Part shown: piece after piece, positions 56,648 through 64,000 of the stretch
Position numbering within the stretch: position 1 is the stretch's first letter
Layout of the letters: every line of letters starts with the position of its first letter
Assembly (NCBI GenBank): GCA_016794595.1
Contig: JAEUJN010000035.1
Location: forward strand, 26,083 to 90,082
Reading direction: 5' to 3'
DNA from: Kineosporiaceae bacterium
GTDB taxonomy: Bacteria; Actinomycetota; Actinomycetes; Actinomycetales; Kineosporiaceae
DNA length: 64,000 nt
Made by a program: the position numbers and the translations under genes
The notes under the pieces: model-generated
The model's input: the letters and a program-made list of their open reading frames with translations, nothing else
Told to the model about the DNA's origin: nothing
Database searches by the model: none

Positions 56648-57628
56648 TCACGGCGCAGGTGTTCCCGGGGGCACATCGGGGCGGATGTCGATCCGCCAAC
56701 CGGTGAGTTTGGCCGCCAACCGGGCGTTCTGCCCCTCCTTGCCGATCGCCAGCGAGAGCTGGTAATCGGGGACCACGACCCGGGCGGAGCGAGCGGCCTC
56801 GTCCACCGCGTCCACCGAGGAGACCCTGGCCGGTGACAGGGCGGCCGCCACGAACGTCGCCGGGTCGTCGCTGTGGTCGATGATGTCGATCTTCTCGCCG
56901 TTCAGCTCGGCCACCACGGCGCGGACCCGCTGGCCGAGCGGCCCGATGCAGGCCCCCTTGGCGTTGACCCCGGGTACGGCCGAACGCACCGCCATCTTGG
57001 TCCGGTGCCCGGCCTCCCGGGCCAGGGCGACGATCTCGACCGTGCCGTCGGCAACCTCGGGCACCTCGAGCGCGAAGAGCTTGCGCACCAGGTTGGGATG
57101 GGTCCGCGAGACGGTGATCGAAGGCCCCTTGGGCCCCTTGCGCACGCCCACCACGTAGCAGCGCAAGCGACTGCCGTGGGCATAGGACTCCCCCGGCACC
57201 TGCTCCGCCGGCGGCAGCACCGCCTCGACCGAGCCCAGGTCGACATGGACCATCCGCGGGTCGCCGCTCTGCTGGACCACGCCCGAGACGATGTCGCCCT
57301 CGCGCCCGAGGAACTCGCCCAGAACCTGCTCGTCCTCGGCGTCGCGCAACCGTTGCAGGATGGTCTGCCGCGCCGTCGTGGCGGCCACCCGGCCGAAACC
57401 CTCGGGCGTGTCATCCCACTCCCGGACCGTGCCGTCGACGTCCGTCTCACGCACCCAGACCACGACGTGCCCGCTGGCGCGGTCCAGCTCGACCCGAGCA
57501 TCGGCGTGCGCGCCCTCGGTGCGGTGGTAGGCCTGCAGCATCGCCTGTTCGATGGTGCGCACGAGCAGGTCGAAGGGGATCTCCTTCTCCCGCTCGATGA
57601 GTCGCAGCGCGGCGAGATCGATGTCCAT
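56648..57628 (-). CDS. nusA: transcription termination/antitermination factor NusA
   Basis: A 326-aa elongation factor. The N-terminal RNAP-binding domain reads [20 protein letters not shown]. An S1 domain has [15 protein letters not shown] domains have [20 protein letters not shown] and [20 protein letters not shown], ending [11 protein letters not shown] 57628 has AGGTGAGG upstream. It lacks the acidic C-terminal repeats of enterobacteria, as usual in actinobacteria. Confidence 0.97.
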   Translation of the reverse strand: MDIDLAALRLIEREKEIPFDLLVRTIEQAMLQAYHRTEGAHADARVELDRASGHVVVWVRETDVDGTVREWDDTPEGFGRVAATTARQTILQRLRDAEDEQVLGEFLGREGDIVSGVVQQSGDPRMVHVDLGSVEAVLPPAEQVPGESYAHGSRLRCYVVGVRKGPKGPSITVSRTHPNLVRKLFALEVPEVADGTVEIVALAREAGHRTKMAVRSAVPGVNAKGACIGPLGQRVRAVVAELNGEKIDIIDHSDDPATFVAAALSPARVSSVDAVDEAARSARVVVPDYQLSLAIGKEGQNARLAAKLTGWRIDIRPDVPPGTPAP

Positions 57629-57636
57629 CGCGCGCC

Positions 57637-58173
57637 TCACCTCCCCCGGCGGCCGGTGGGACGATCCTCGCCCGCCGACTGCTCGTCGTCCAGGGACTGC
57701 TCGCCCCCGCCGGAGAAGTCGACCTGGACGACGCCGCGCACCACCCGTGCCCACGGCAGGTGGACCGGCCCGGCGTCCAGCTCGAGGTCGATCCCCGCCT
57801 CGCCCACGTCGGTCAGGCGACCGGTCACCGGCTCGCCCTCGACCAGGGCGACCCGGACCGTGCGGCCGCGAGCGCGCATCCAGTGCCGACGCTCGGTCAG
57901 CGGGCGGCTCACCCCCGGCGAGCTCACCTCGAGCACGTACGGCGCCTGACCGAGCACAGGGCTGGCGTCCAGCGCCGCGGAGATCGCCTGGGAGGCCTCG
58001 GCCACCGAGTCCAGCGGCACGCCACCGAGGACGTCCTCGGGGAGGTCGAGCACGATCCGGACGACGCGCCGCCGACCGGCGCTGGTGATGGTCACGTCCT
58101 CCAGGACGAGTCCGGCGCTGCGCGCGGCCGTCCCGGCCAGTTCGCGCACGCCGTCCACCTGCGACGCCGACAT
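57637..58173 (-). CDS. rimP: ribosome maturation factor RimP
   Basis: A 178-aa 30S assembly factor. [20 protein letters not shown], then [20 protein letters not shown] and [11 protein letters not shown] are diagnostic. ATG 58173 follows GAGGAGG. First gene of the rimP-nusA-ylxR-infB operon and divergent from the DUF4439 gene with only 42 bp between starts, so the promoters overlap or back onto each other. Confidence 0.95.
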   Translation of the reverse strand: MSASQVDGVRELAGTAARSAGLVLEDVTITSAGRRRVVRIVLDLPEDVLGGVPLDSVAEASQAISAALDASPVLGQAPYVLEVSSPGVSRPLTERRHWMRARGRTVRVALVEGEPVTGRLTDVGEAGIDLELDAGPVHLPWARVVRGVVQVDFSGGGEQSLDDEQSAGEDRPTGRRGR

Positions 58174-58215
58174 GGGGGTTCCTCCTCGATCGAAGGTGCA
58201 GCCTACCTGCGTGGG

Positions 58216-59397
58216 ATGATCCCGGCTGTGCCCCGACCGGACCCGTTCTCGTCCTACCCACCGAACCCCGTTCGCGGCAGGTCGGTCAGCCGGCGTGACG
58301 TGCTGGCGGCCACCGCCCTGCTGCTCACCCCCGGGCTGGGGGGAGCGGCCCTGACCGGGTGCTCGGCCTCGGCACCGGCGTCCGGTTCGGCCGGGGTGCC
58401 CGAGCCGGGGATTCAGCGTGCCGCGCGCACGGCCGAGGACCTGAGAGCGCTCGCCCAGGCCACCGCCGGGCGCGCCACCTCCGCGGCCGACCGCCGGGTG
58501 CTGACCCGGGTGGTTACCGACCACGGGGCTCACCTGGAGGCCCTCGGGACGACGACCCGCCCCGGTGCCGCAGGGTCTGCGTCTGGGGCGGAGTCGTCGG
58601 CGGGGTCGTCCGCCCCGGCGTCGGGCACCGCGGCGGGTGCTTCGGGGCCGGTGCGGACCCTGGCCCAGCTGGCCGCCGCGGAGCGCGAGGGGGCCCTGAC
58701 CGCGCTGGCCGACACCCCGGCCGCCTCCGCTCCGGTGGCCGTGCTGCTGGCCCGGATCGCCGCTGCCCGGGCGGTGCACGCCGATCTGCTCACCCCGGGG
58801 CCCGTGAGTGCACCGTCCCAGGTCCCGCTGGAGTTGCCGGTGACCGGGGCGACCGGGGCGACCGGGGCGACCGGATCGTCGCCGGGTGCGGTCATCCCCT
58901 CGGCCACCGCCCCCACGGCCACCGCACGCCAGGAGAGTGGCTCAGCTGCCGGTGCGTCCGGTGCCCCCTCGCCCGGCCCTGCGCCGGATGAGCCGACCCG
59001 GGCGGCGATCGCCGCCCTGGTCGAGGGCCAGCACGCCGCCGTCTTCGGCTACGGGGTGGCGGTGGCCAGACTCGGCACCCGGGACGTCGCGTGGGCCCGC
59101 GCGGCCTGGCAGTGGCACTCCCGGCGACGCGACGCCTACTCCGCGGCCCTGCACCAGGCCGGCGGCCGGGTCCCGGCGGCCCGGGCGGCCTACGACGTGG
59201 GCGCGGCCGCCGCCGCCGGAGCCGACGAGGCGGAGGGGGTGGCGCTCGCCGGCCGGATCGAGAGGGGCCTGCTGTCCACGTTGCTGGCGGCGGTGGCCCA
59301 GGTCGAGGGCCCGTGGCGGGCCATCCTGGCCCGGGACGCCGCCGAGGCGGCCCGGCGGCTGGAGCGCTGGGCCGGTCCCGTCGCTGCCCTGCCCTGA
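58216..59397 (+). CDS. DUF4439 ferritin-like lipoprotein with Tat-type signal
   Basis: A 393-aa product. The N-terminus has a twin-arginine SRRDVLAA followed by a hydrophobic stretch and lipobox LTGC (Cys near residue 49), so it is probably exported folded and lipid-anchored. The C-terminal 150 residues are helical ([20 protein letters not shown] and [20 protein letters not shown]), as in DUF4439 ferritin-like domains. The middle is low-complexity, with four GAT triplets encoded by a 9-bp tandem repeat. A gene of this kind next to rimP is usual in actinobacteria. The function is unknown. Confidence 0.82.
   Translation: MIPAVPRPDPFSSYPPNPVRGRSVSRRDVLAATALLLTPGLGGAALTGCSASAPASGSAGVPEPGIQRAARTAEDLRALAQATAGRATSAADRRVLTRVVTDHGAHLEALGTTTRPGAAGSASGAESSAGSSAPASGTAAGASGPVRTLAQLAAAEREGALTALADTPAASAPVAVLLARIAAARAVHADLLTPGPVSAPSQVPLELPVTGATGATGATGSSPGAVIPSATAPTATARQESGSAAGASGAPSPGPAPDEPTRAAIAALVEGQHAAVFGYGVAVARLGTRDVAWARAAWQWHSRRRDAYSAALHQAGGRVPAARAAYDVGAAAAAGADEAEGVALAGRIERGLLSTLLAAVAQVEGPWRAILARDAAEAARRLERWAGPVAALP
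58841..58874. repeat. 9-bp tandem repeat in the DUF4439 gene
   Basis: Four copies of GACCGGGGC in tandem encode a Gly-Ala-Thr triplet repeat in the low-complexity linker. Copy-number change would add or remove whole triplets in frame. Confidence 0.8.
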
Positions 59398-59419
59398 CCA
59401 ACCCGCTCACCGATCATCC

Positions 59420-60196
59420 TCAGGTCAGCAGGTCCCAGCCCAGCCGGACGATGAGCACCGAGACCACCAGCAGGAACACCACCCGAACGAACCCGCTGCC
59501 TCGGGCGAGCGCAGTCCGGGCCCCGAGGTACCCGCCGGCCAGATTGGCCAGCCCCATCGCGATCCCCACTCCCCACATCGGGGCCCCCAGTGGCACGAAC
59601 ACCAGCAGGGCGCCGAGGTTGGTGGCGAAGTTGGTGATCTTCGCGGTGCCACTGGCGTCGAGGAACGAGTACCCCAGGACGGTGACCAGTGCGATCACCA
59701 GGAACGTGCCGGTGCCGGGGCCGAAGATGCCGTCGTAGAAGCCGATCACCGCCCCGATGGCTGCCGCCCGGGCCAGGTGAGGGCGCCCGCTGTGGCGCAG
59801 CTCGGTGTGCTCGCCCAGGTCCGGACGCCGCCAGGTGATCAGCGCGACCACCACCAGGGCGCCCAGGGCCAGTGGCCGGAACACGGCATTGGACAACAGG
59901 TGGGCCAGTGCGGCGCCCCCCGAGGACCCGACCAGCGCGCAGAGCGCCATGGTTCCCGCGGTGCGCGGATCGGGACGGATCCGGCGGGCGTAGGTGAGCG
60001 AGGCGGTGGCCGTGCCGAAGATGCTGGCCAGCTTGTTGGTGGCCAACACCTGCGCCGGGGCCGCACCGGGGAAGACGAGCAGCAACACGGGCAACTGGAT
60101 GAGCCCGCCACCACCGACCACGGCGTCCACCCAGCCGGCGGCCAGCGCCGCGAGGACCAGCAGTGCCAGCAGGGTGGGGTCGACCTCCACCGTCAC
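59420..60196 (-). CDS. TauE/SafE-family sulfite/anion permease
   Basis: A 258-aa membrane protein with seven to eight hydrophobic segments. The start DAVVGGGGLIQLPVLLLV and ATNKLASIFGTATASLTYAR are family hallmarks. FYDGIFGPGTGTFLVIALV and ITNFATNLGALLVFVPLG form the second repeat. GTG 60196 or 60190 starts it, only a few bases after the HAD stop. The substrate (sulfite, sulfoacetate or other anion) is unknown. Confidence 0.9.
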   Translation of the reverse strand: MTVEVDPTLLALLVLAALAAGWVDAVVGGGGLIQLPVLLLVFPGAAPAQVLATNKLASIFGTATASLTYARRIRPDPRTAGTMALCALVGSSGGAALAHLLSNAVFRPLALGALVVVALITWRRPDLGEHTELRHSGRPHLARAAAIGAVIGFYDGIFGPGTGTFLVIALVTVLGYSFLDASGTAKITNFATNLGALLVFVPLGAPMWGVGIAMGLANLAGGYLGARTALARGSGFVRVVFLLVVSVLIVRLGWDLLT

Positions 60197-60200
60197 GAGG

Positions 60201-60953
60201 TCACCCGGTGCGCCAGCCGTCCACGATGTCCAGGACGTCCAGCAGCCGGTGCGCGACGCCGTCCGGGTGGACATCGACCGGCACCTGCTGGGCCGGCGGG
60301 ATGTCCGAGTGCGGCACCAGGATCGCCCGCATGCCCGCCCGCTGGGAACCGTGCACGTCCTCGTAGGGGCGGTCCCCGACGTAGACGCAGGCACGCGGAT
60401 CGGACAGCCCCAGCACCGCCATGGCCGAGCGGAAGGCGGCCCGGTGGGGCTTGGCGTGGTCGATCTCGGAGGAGTACACCGCGCCGTCGATCAGGTCCAG
60501 GACGCCGTCCCGGGCGAAGACCGCGGCGTGATAGTCCCGCGACCAGATGGTGTTCGAGAGCACGCCGACCTTGATCCCGCGGTCGCGCAACCCGGCGAAC
60601 AGCGGGGCCACATCGGCATCGGTGAAGGTGTGGGGCTCCCAGAACTCCTGGTACGCGGTCAGCGCGGCGTCGTGGCCGGGATTGTCCGAGGCCACCCCGG
60701 CCACCGCCAGCACCTCGGCCAGGTGAGCGCTGCCGCCCCCGGCGCGGATCCGGGCCCACGCGGCGTCCTCGGCGGCCAGGATGCGCTCGGCCAGGGCCTC
60801 GGCATCCGCCGGGACCTGCCCGGACGCCGCCGCGTACTCGCGGGCGTACACCCGCCACTGCTCGGCCAGGTCGATCGTGTGCCACGGGGTGAGCGTGCCG
60901 CCCCAGTCGAAGATCACCGCGCGCACCGGGACGGCGGCCGGGCGCAGCCTCAC
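60201..60953 (-). CDS. HAD-superfamily hydrolase
   Basis: A 250-aa hydrolase with motif [13 protein letters not shown] (Trp replacing the usual Leu after Asp), motif [11 protein letters not shown], the Lys of [18 protein letters not shown] and motif [21 protein letters not shown]. This is a phosphatase of unknown substrate. The GTG overlaps the proS stop (GTGA), so it is coupled to proS, and the permease follows directly. Confidence 0.88.
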   Translation of the reverse strand: MRLRPAAVPVRAVIFDWGGTLTPWHTIDLAEQWRVYAREYAAASGQVPADAEALAERILAAEDAAWARIRAGGGSAHLAEVLAVAGVASDNPGHDAALTAYQEFWEPHTFTDADVAPLFAGLRDRGIKVGVLSNTIWSRDYHAAVFARDGVLDLIDGAVYSSEIDHAKPHRAAFRSAMAVLGLSDPRACVYVGDRPYEDVHGSQRAGMRAILVPHSDIPPAQQVPVDVHPDGVAHRLLDVLDIVDGWRTG

Positions 60954-62722
60954 CCGCGAACCACCTCGCGGATCCGGTCGGCGGCCTGCGCGACCGGCAC
61001 CGTGCTGCGTTCCCCGCTGCGACGATCCTTGATCTCGATCGTGCCGTCGGCCAGGCCCTTGCCGACCACGACGATGGTCGGCACGCCCACCAGCTCGGCG
61101 TCCTTGAACTTGACCCCGGGCGAGACCCGCATCCGGTCGTCGTAGATCACGTCCAGCCCGCCGGCGACCAGCTCGGCCGCCAGCGCCTCGGCAGCCTCCA
61201 GCACTGCGGCGTCCTTGCCCGCGGCGACCAGGTGGACGTCGGCCGGGCTCACCTCACGAGGCCAGACCAGTCCGGCCTCGTCGTAGTTGGCCTCGACGAT
61301 CGCCGCCACGGCGCGAGAGACCCCGATGCCGTAGGAGCCCATGGTCACGGTGACCAGCCGGCTGTTCTCGTCCAGCACCTGAAGGCCCAGGGCCTCGGCG
61401 TACTTGCGGCCGAGCTGGAAGATGTGCCCGATCTCGATCCCGCGGGCACTCGACAACGGCTCACCGCAGCTCGGGCAGGTGTCGCCGGCTCGGACCTCCG
61501 CGGCCTCGATCACGCCGTCCCCGGTGAAGTCCCGCCCCGCCACCAGGTCGAACACGTGCTTGCCGTGCTCGTCGGCACCGGTGATCCAGGCCGTGCCCGG
61601 CACCACGCGCGGGTCGAGCAGGTACCGGATGCCGCTGGCGTTCTTCTCCCCCAGCACGCCGGGACCGATGTAGCCCTTGCTGAGCATCGGGTAGCGGGCG
61701 AAGTCGGCCTCGTCGAACGCGGCCACCTCGGCCGGGGCGACCGCCGCCTCCAGCCGCTTGACGTCGACCTCGCGATCGCCGGGCAGGCCGATGCACAGCG
61801 GTTCGCGGGCGCCATCCGGCGAGACCAGCATGACCACGACGTTCTTGAGGGTGTCGCCCGCCGTCCAGGCCCGGCCGTCGGCCCGGGGGTGGTCGGCGTT
61901 GGCCGCGGCCACCAGGGTCTCGATGGTCGGGGTGTTCGGGGTGTCCTCGACGTGCGCCGCCGGCACGGCGTCCCAGTTCTGCGCGGGCGGCACCGGCGTG
62001 GTGACCGCCTCGACGTTGGCCGCGTACCCACAGGAGCCGCAGCGCACGAAGGTGTCCTCACCGACCTCGGTCGGCTGCAGGAACTCCTCGCTCTTGCTGC
62101 CGCCCATGGCCCCGGACATCGCCGAGACGATGACGAAGTCGAGTCCGAGCCGGGTGAAGGTGGCGATGTAGGCCTCGCGGTGGCGCTGGTAGGACGCCTC
62201 GAGGCCGGCGTCGTCCACGTCGAAGGAGTAGGAGTCCTTCATCACGAACTCGCGCCCGCGCAGCAGCCCCGCCCGGGGGCGGGCCTCGTCGCGGTACTTG
62301 ATCTGGATCTGGTAGATCGCCAGCGGCAGGTCCTTGTACGAGGAGTACAGGTCCTTGACCAGCAGGGTGAACATCTCCTCGTGGGTGGGGCCCAGGAGCA
62401 TGTCGTTGCCCCGCCGGTCGTGCAGCCGGAAGAGGTTGTCGCCGTACTCGGTCCAGCGACCGGTGGCCTCGTAGGGCTCGCGCGGCAGCAGCGCGGGAAA
62501 GTGCACCTCCTGGAACCCGGCGGCGTCCATCTCCTCGCGAATCACCCGCTCGACCTGGCGATAGACCTTGTAGCCCAACGGCAACCAGGAGTAGATGCCC
62601 GGCGCGGCGCGACGGATGTAACCGGCACGGACCAGCAACTTGTGGCTGGGGACCTCGGCGTCCGCCGGGTCGTCGCGCAGGGTGCGCAGGAACAGGGTCG
62701 ACATCCGTAGCAGCTCGCTCAC
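60950..62722 (-). CDS. proS: prolyl-tRNA synthetase, bacterial type
   Basis: A 590-aa class II synthetase. Motif 1/2 regions include [20 protein letters not shown] and [20 protein letters not shown], and the editing (INS) domain lies at about 220-400 with [20 protein letters not shown] near its end. Motif 3 [16 protein letters not shown] and a C-terminal anticodon domain follow. The length and INS domain indicate the bacterial rather than the archaeal-like form. It heads a minus-strand run with the HAD hydrolase and the permease. Confidence 0.97.
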   Translation of the reverse strand: MSELLRMSTLFLRTLRDDPADAEVPSHKLLVRAGYIRRAAPGIYSWLPLGYKVYRQVERVIREEMDAAGFQEVHFPALLPREPYEATGRWTEYGDNLFRLHDRRGNDMLLGPTHEEMFTLLVKDLYSSYKDLPLAIYQIQIKYRDEARPRAGLLRGREFVMKDSYSFDVDDAGLEASYQRHREAYIATFTRLGLDFVIVSAMSGAMGGSKSEEFLQPTEVGEDTFVRCGSCGYAANVEAVTTPVPPAQNWDAVPAAHVEDTPNTPTIETLVAAANADHPRADGRAWTAGDTLKNVVVMLVSPDGAREPLCIGLPGDREVDVKRLEAAVAPAEVAAFDEADFARYPMLSKGYIGPGVLGEKNASGIRYLLDPRVVPGTAWITGADEHGKHVFDLVAGRDFTGDGVIEAAEVRAGDTCPSCGEPLSSARGIEIGHIFQLGRKYAEALGLQVLDENSRLVTVTMGSYGIGVSRAVAAIVEANYDEAGLVWPREVSPADVHLVAAGKDAAVLEAAEALAAELVAGGLDVIYDDRMRVSPGVKFKDAELVGVPTIVVVGKGLADGTIEIKDRRSGERSTVPVAQAADRIREVVRG

Positions 62723-63105
62723 GCTGGCGAGGATAGCCGCGGGGACGCGGGGAGCCCGAACCCGATCCCGCTGTCGGTGCCGGCGCCGGCACCGTTCACT
62801 GCCCGAGCTGACGTTCGAGGTTCACCCTCCTGCCGCCCTCGCCAACGCCCTGCCGTGACCCCTGGACTGCGGACCCCAGCGCCTCCCCCCGCCCCCCGAT
62901 GGCGCGGCCGATCCGGGTCGCTGCCGGGGATCGGGCGTTCGTCAGAGCACGAGCGCCGGGGGTTCCGGCCAGCAGCGGCCCTCCAGCGCTACGCGCCCCG
63001 GGGGGCAGAGCCGATCACAGCGTCGAAGATGGCCGCCCGCAGTCGGCAGCGACCGTCCGTCGCAGTCGGCATCACGGATTCGACACAGGTTCGTGTCGTT
63101 CGCAG
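62723..63105. other. intergenic region upstream of proS, no gene supported
   Basis: About 380 bp. A perfect 18-bp palindrome GGTGCCGGCGCCGGCACC lies at 62776-62793, 54 bp upstream of the proS start. It could be an operator or a cruciform. No T-box elements, tRNA or convincing ORF were found; short open frames here lack starts or family similarity. Confidence 0.5.
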
Positions 63106-63732
63106 CTAGGCGTCGTAGCCGCGAACGTCCGTGCGCACCACGTGCAACGGACGAACCTGGACGACGGAGGCCCCAGCCGTGGAGAGCCAGCCCAGCCGCC
63201 CGCGGACGACCACGTCGTCCCGGGTGAAGTCGACCACGCGGATGTCGTAGGTGTCCTGAGCGTCCGGCAGCGTCTCCTCGGTGACGGTGCGGATGAGGGC
63301 GCCCTTGGCGTGCAAGTACAGCAGCAGGGTCGCCGTGGACGTCGCCCCCGTGGCGACGTTCTCGAGAGTCACCGTCCCGGCGATACGCATCTCGCCCAGC
63401 CGCGCGGACCACGTCACCGAGACCGTTCCGTCGTCGGTGAACTCCCACTCCGCCAGGCGCGTGCACGTCCCGTCGAACGGCTGGCCAGGCGCACATCTCC
63501 AATCGACCAGTCCGCCGGTGACACCATCGTCGTCCCCGTCGACGTCGACCGACAACGAATGCCAGTTGCCTCGGTGGCCCGCCAGCGGACCCGGTGTGGC
63601 GGTCAGGACGTTCGTGAAAGCCGCGCTCGTCAGCTCGACCCAGGGCTCCTCGGCAGCGTGTGCGGTTCCTGCGGAGGTCAGACCCAGCAGGAGTGCCACG
63701 ACAGAGACCAGTGCTGACTGAGACCTGCGCAT
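63106..63732 (-). CDS. secreted protein of unknown function
   Basis: A 208-aa product from ATG 63732 with GGGGAGGAG 8 nt upstream. A clear signal peptide, RRSQSALVSVVALLLGLTSA then GTAHA (cleavage after HAAEE), leads to a beta-rich mature domain. That domain includes HSLSVDVDGDDDGV, two Cys (WRCAPGQPFDGTC) that may form a disulfide, and VVRGRLGWLSTAGASVVQV. No catalytic motif or known family was recognised. Confidence 0.78.
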   Translation of the reverse strand: MRRSQSALVSVVALLLGLTSAGTAHAAEEPWVELTSAAFTNVLTATPGPLAGHRGNWHSLSVDVDGDDDGVTGGLVDWRCAPGQPFDGTCTRLAEWEFTDDGTVSVTWSARLGEMRIAGTVTLENVATGATSTATLLLYLHAKGALIRTVTEETLPDAQDTYDIRVVDFTRDDVVVRGRLGWLSTAGASVVQVRPLHVVRTDVRGYDA

Positions 63733-64000
63733 CCGTGTGCTCCTCCCCCGGTGACGCGCCCCTCGCGTGTCCGGGCAACTGTGGCCGCCGGCAACGGTGA
63801 AGTCAATCGTCCGGGACATCGACCCAGCCCGGAACTCCCCAGCCACCCCAACCCCACCTGCTCACTGGTTCACTCTGTGGGTGTCGGTGCTGCTGATCGG
63901 GGTTGTGGTGAGGTGGTTCCGGTGTCATCCCTGGTCTCCCACCGGGTCACTGCCTCACCTGCTCGGCCTTCGAGGTCCTGCATGAGTTCAGCGGGGCCCG
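63733..64000. other. window end, no gene supported
   Basis: A 72-codon plus-strand open frame (63767-63985) begins in the secreted-protein promoter region. It has no SD, no recognisable family and atypical composition, so it is not called. Upstream regulatory sequence for the secreted protein should lie here. Confidence 0.4.

Noticed and set aside
62723..63105. T-box or tRNA-like element upstream of proS
   Set aside because: A GTTCGAGGT string recalls a T-arm, but no cloverleaf, specifier loop or antiterminator could be drawn.
63767..63985. 72-codon plus-strand ORF at the window end
   Set aside because: No ribosome binding site, no family and position inside the promoter region of the divergent secreted-protein gene.

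Overview
The window is very GC-rich DNA (about 70% or more by eye) with dense, GTG-rich, often start-stop-overlapping genes. The gene content and order are those of an actinobacterium. A full-length methyl-accepting chemotaxis receptor suggests a motile lineage, for example one related to the Kineosporiales; that placement is inference only. Almost all of the window is the conserved actinobacterial housekeeping block, read mostly on the minus strand: proS, rimP-nusA-ylxR-infB-DUF503, rbfA-truB, ribF, rpsO-pnp-M16 peptidase-dapB, thyX, dapA-rnj, ftsK-NYN, rimO-pgsA, clgR, DUF3046 and recA. Small accessory cassettes are spliced between these core genes.

Layout. 1-2069: recA (running off the left edge, interrupted by an intein with a LAGLIDADG endonuclease) and DUF3046, with a LexA-type box between them. 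2153-9726 (+): chemotaxis receptor, long Lhr helicase, Nei-type DNA glycosylase. 9713-13475 (-): ClgR-like regulator, a lipoprotein, a small secreted protein and a two-component system. 13541-19375 (-): pgsA, rimO, NYN protein, ftsK. 19486-22560: alr, then ald with a divergent Lrp/AldR regulator. 22731-24722 (-): psuG and a PfkB kinase (pseudouridine breakdown). 24761-28556 (-): rnj, dapA, thyX. 28567-30340: HAD phosphatase and azlCD. 30446-35729: a GntR regulator divergent from a lactate permease / FAD dehydrogenase / Fe-S subunit operon. 35767-38262: an unknown protein and a serine hydrolase. 38393-43236 (-): dapB, M16 peptidase, pnp, rpsO. 43376-46602 (-): membrane protein with two cytochrome b5 domains, unknown membrane protein, ribF. 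46697-50021: secreted phosphoesterase and a frameshifted membrane glycosyltransferase. 50085-53231: truB, rbfA, PhyH-type dioxygenase, DUF503. 53222-58173 (-): infB, ylxR, nusA, rimP. 58216-62722: DUF4439 lipoprotein, TauE/SafE permease, HAD hydrolase, proS. 63106-63732: small secreted protein.

The most notable items are these. (1) The recA intein sits after extein residue 205 and strongly resembles what I recall of the Mycobacterium leprae RecA intein. (2) Three copies of a roughly 105-bp palindromic intergenic element lie at 20675, 38281 and 52823. They share the outer arm AACCTGCTCATGCTCCGC and each sits at a gene 3' end. (3) One protein carries a DUF2231-like membrane part and two extracytoplasmic cytochrome b5 domains. 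(4) An ArnT/PMT-like glycosyltransferase has an apparent frameshift. (5) A convincing GntR operator and promoter precede the lactate operon. No tRNA, rRNA, CRISPR array, insertion sequence or prophage was recognised.
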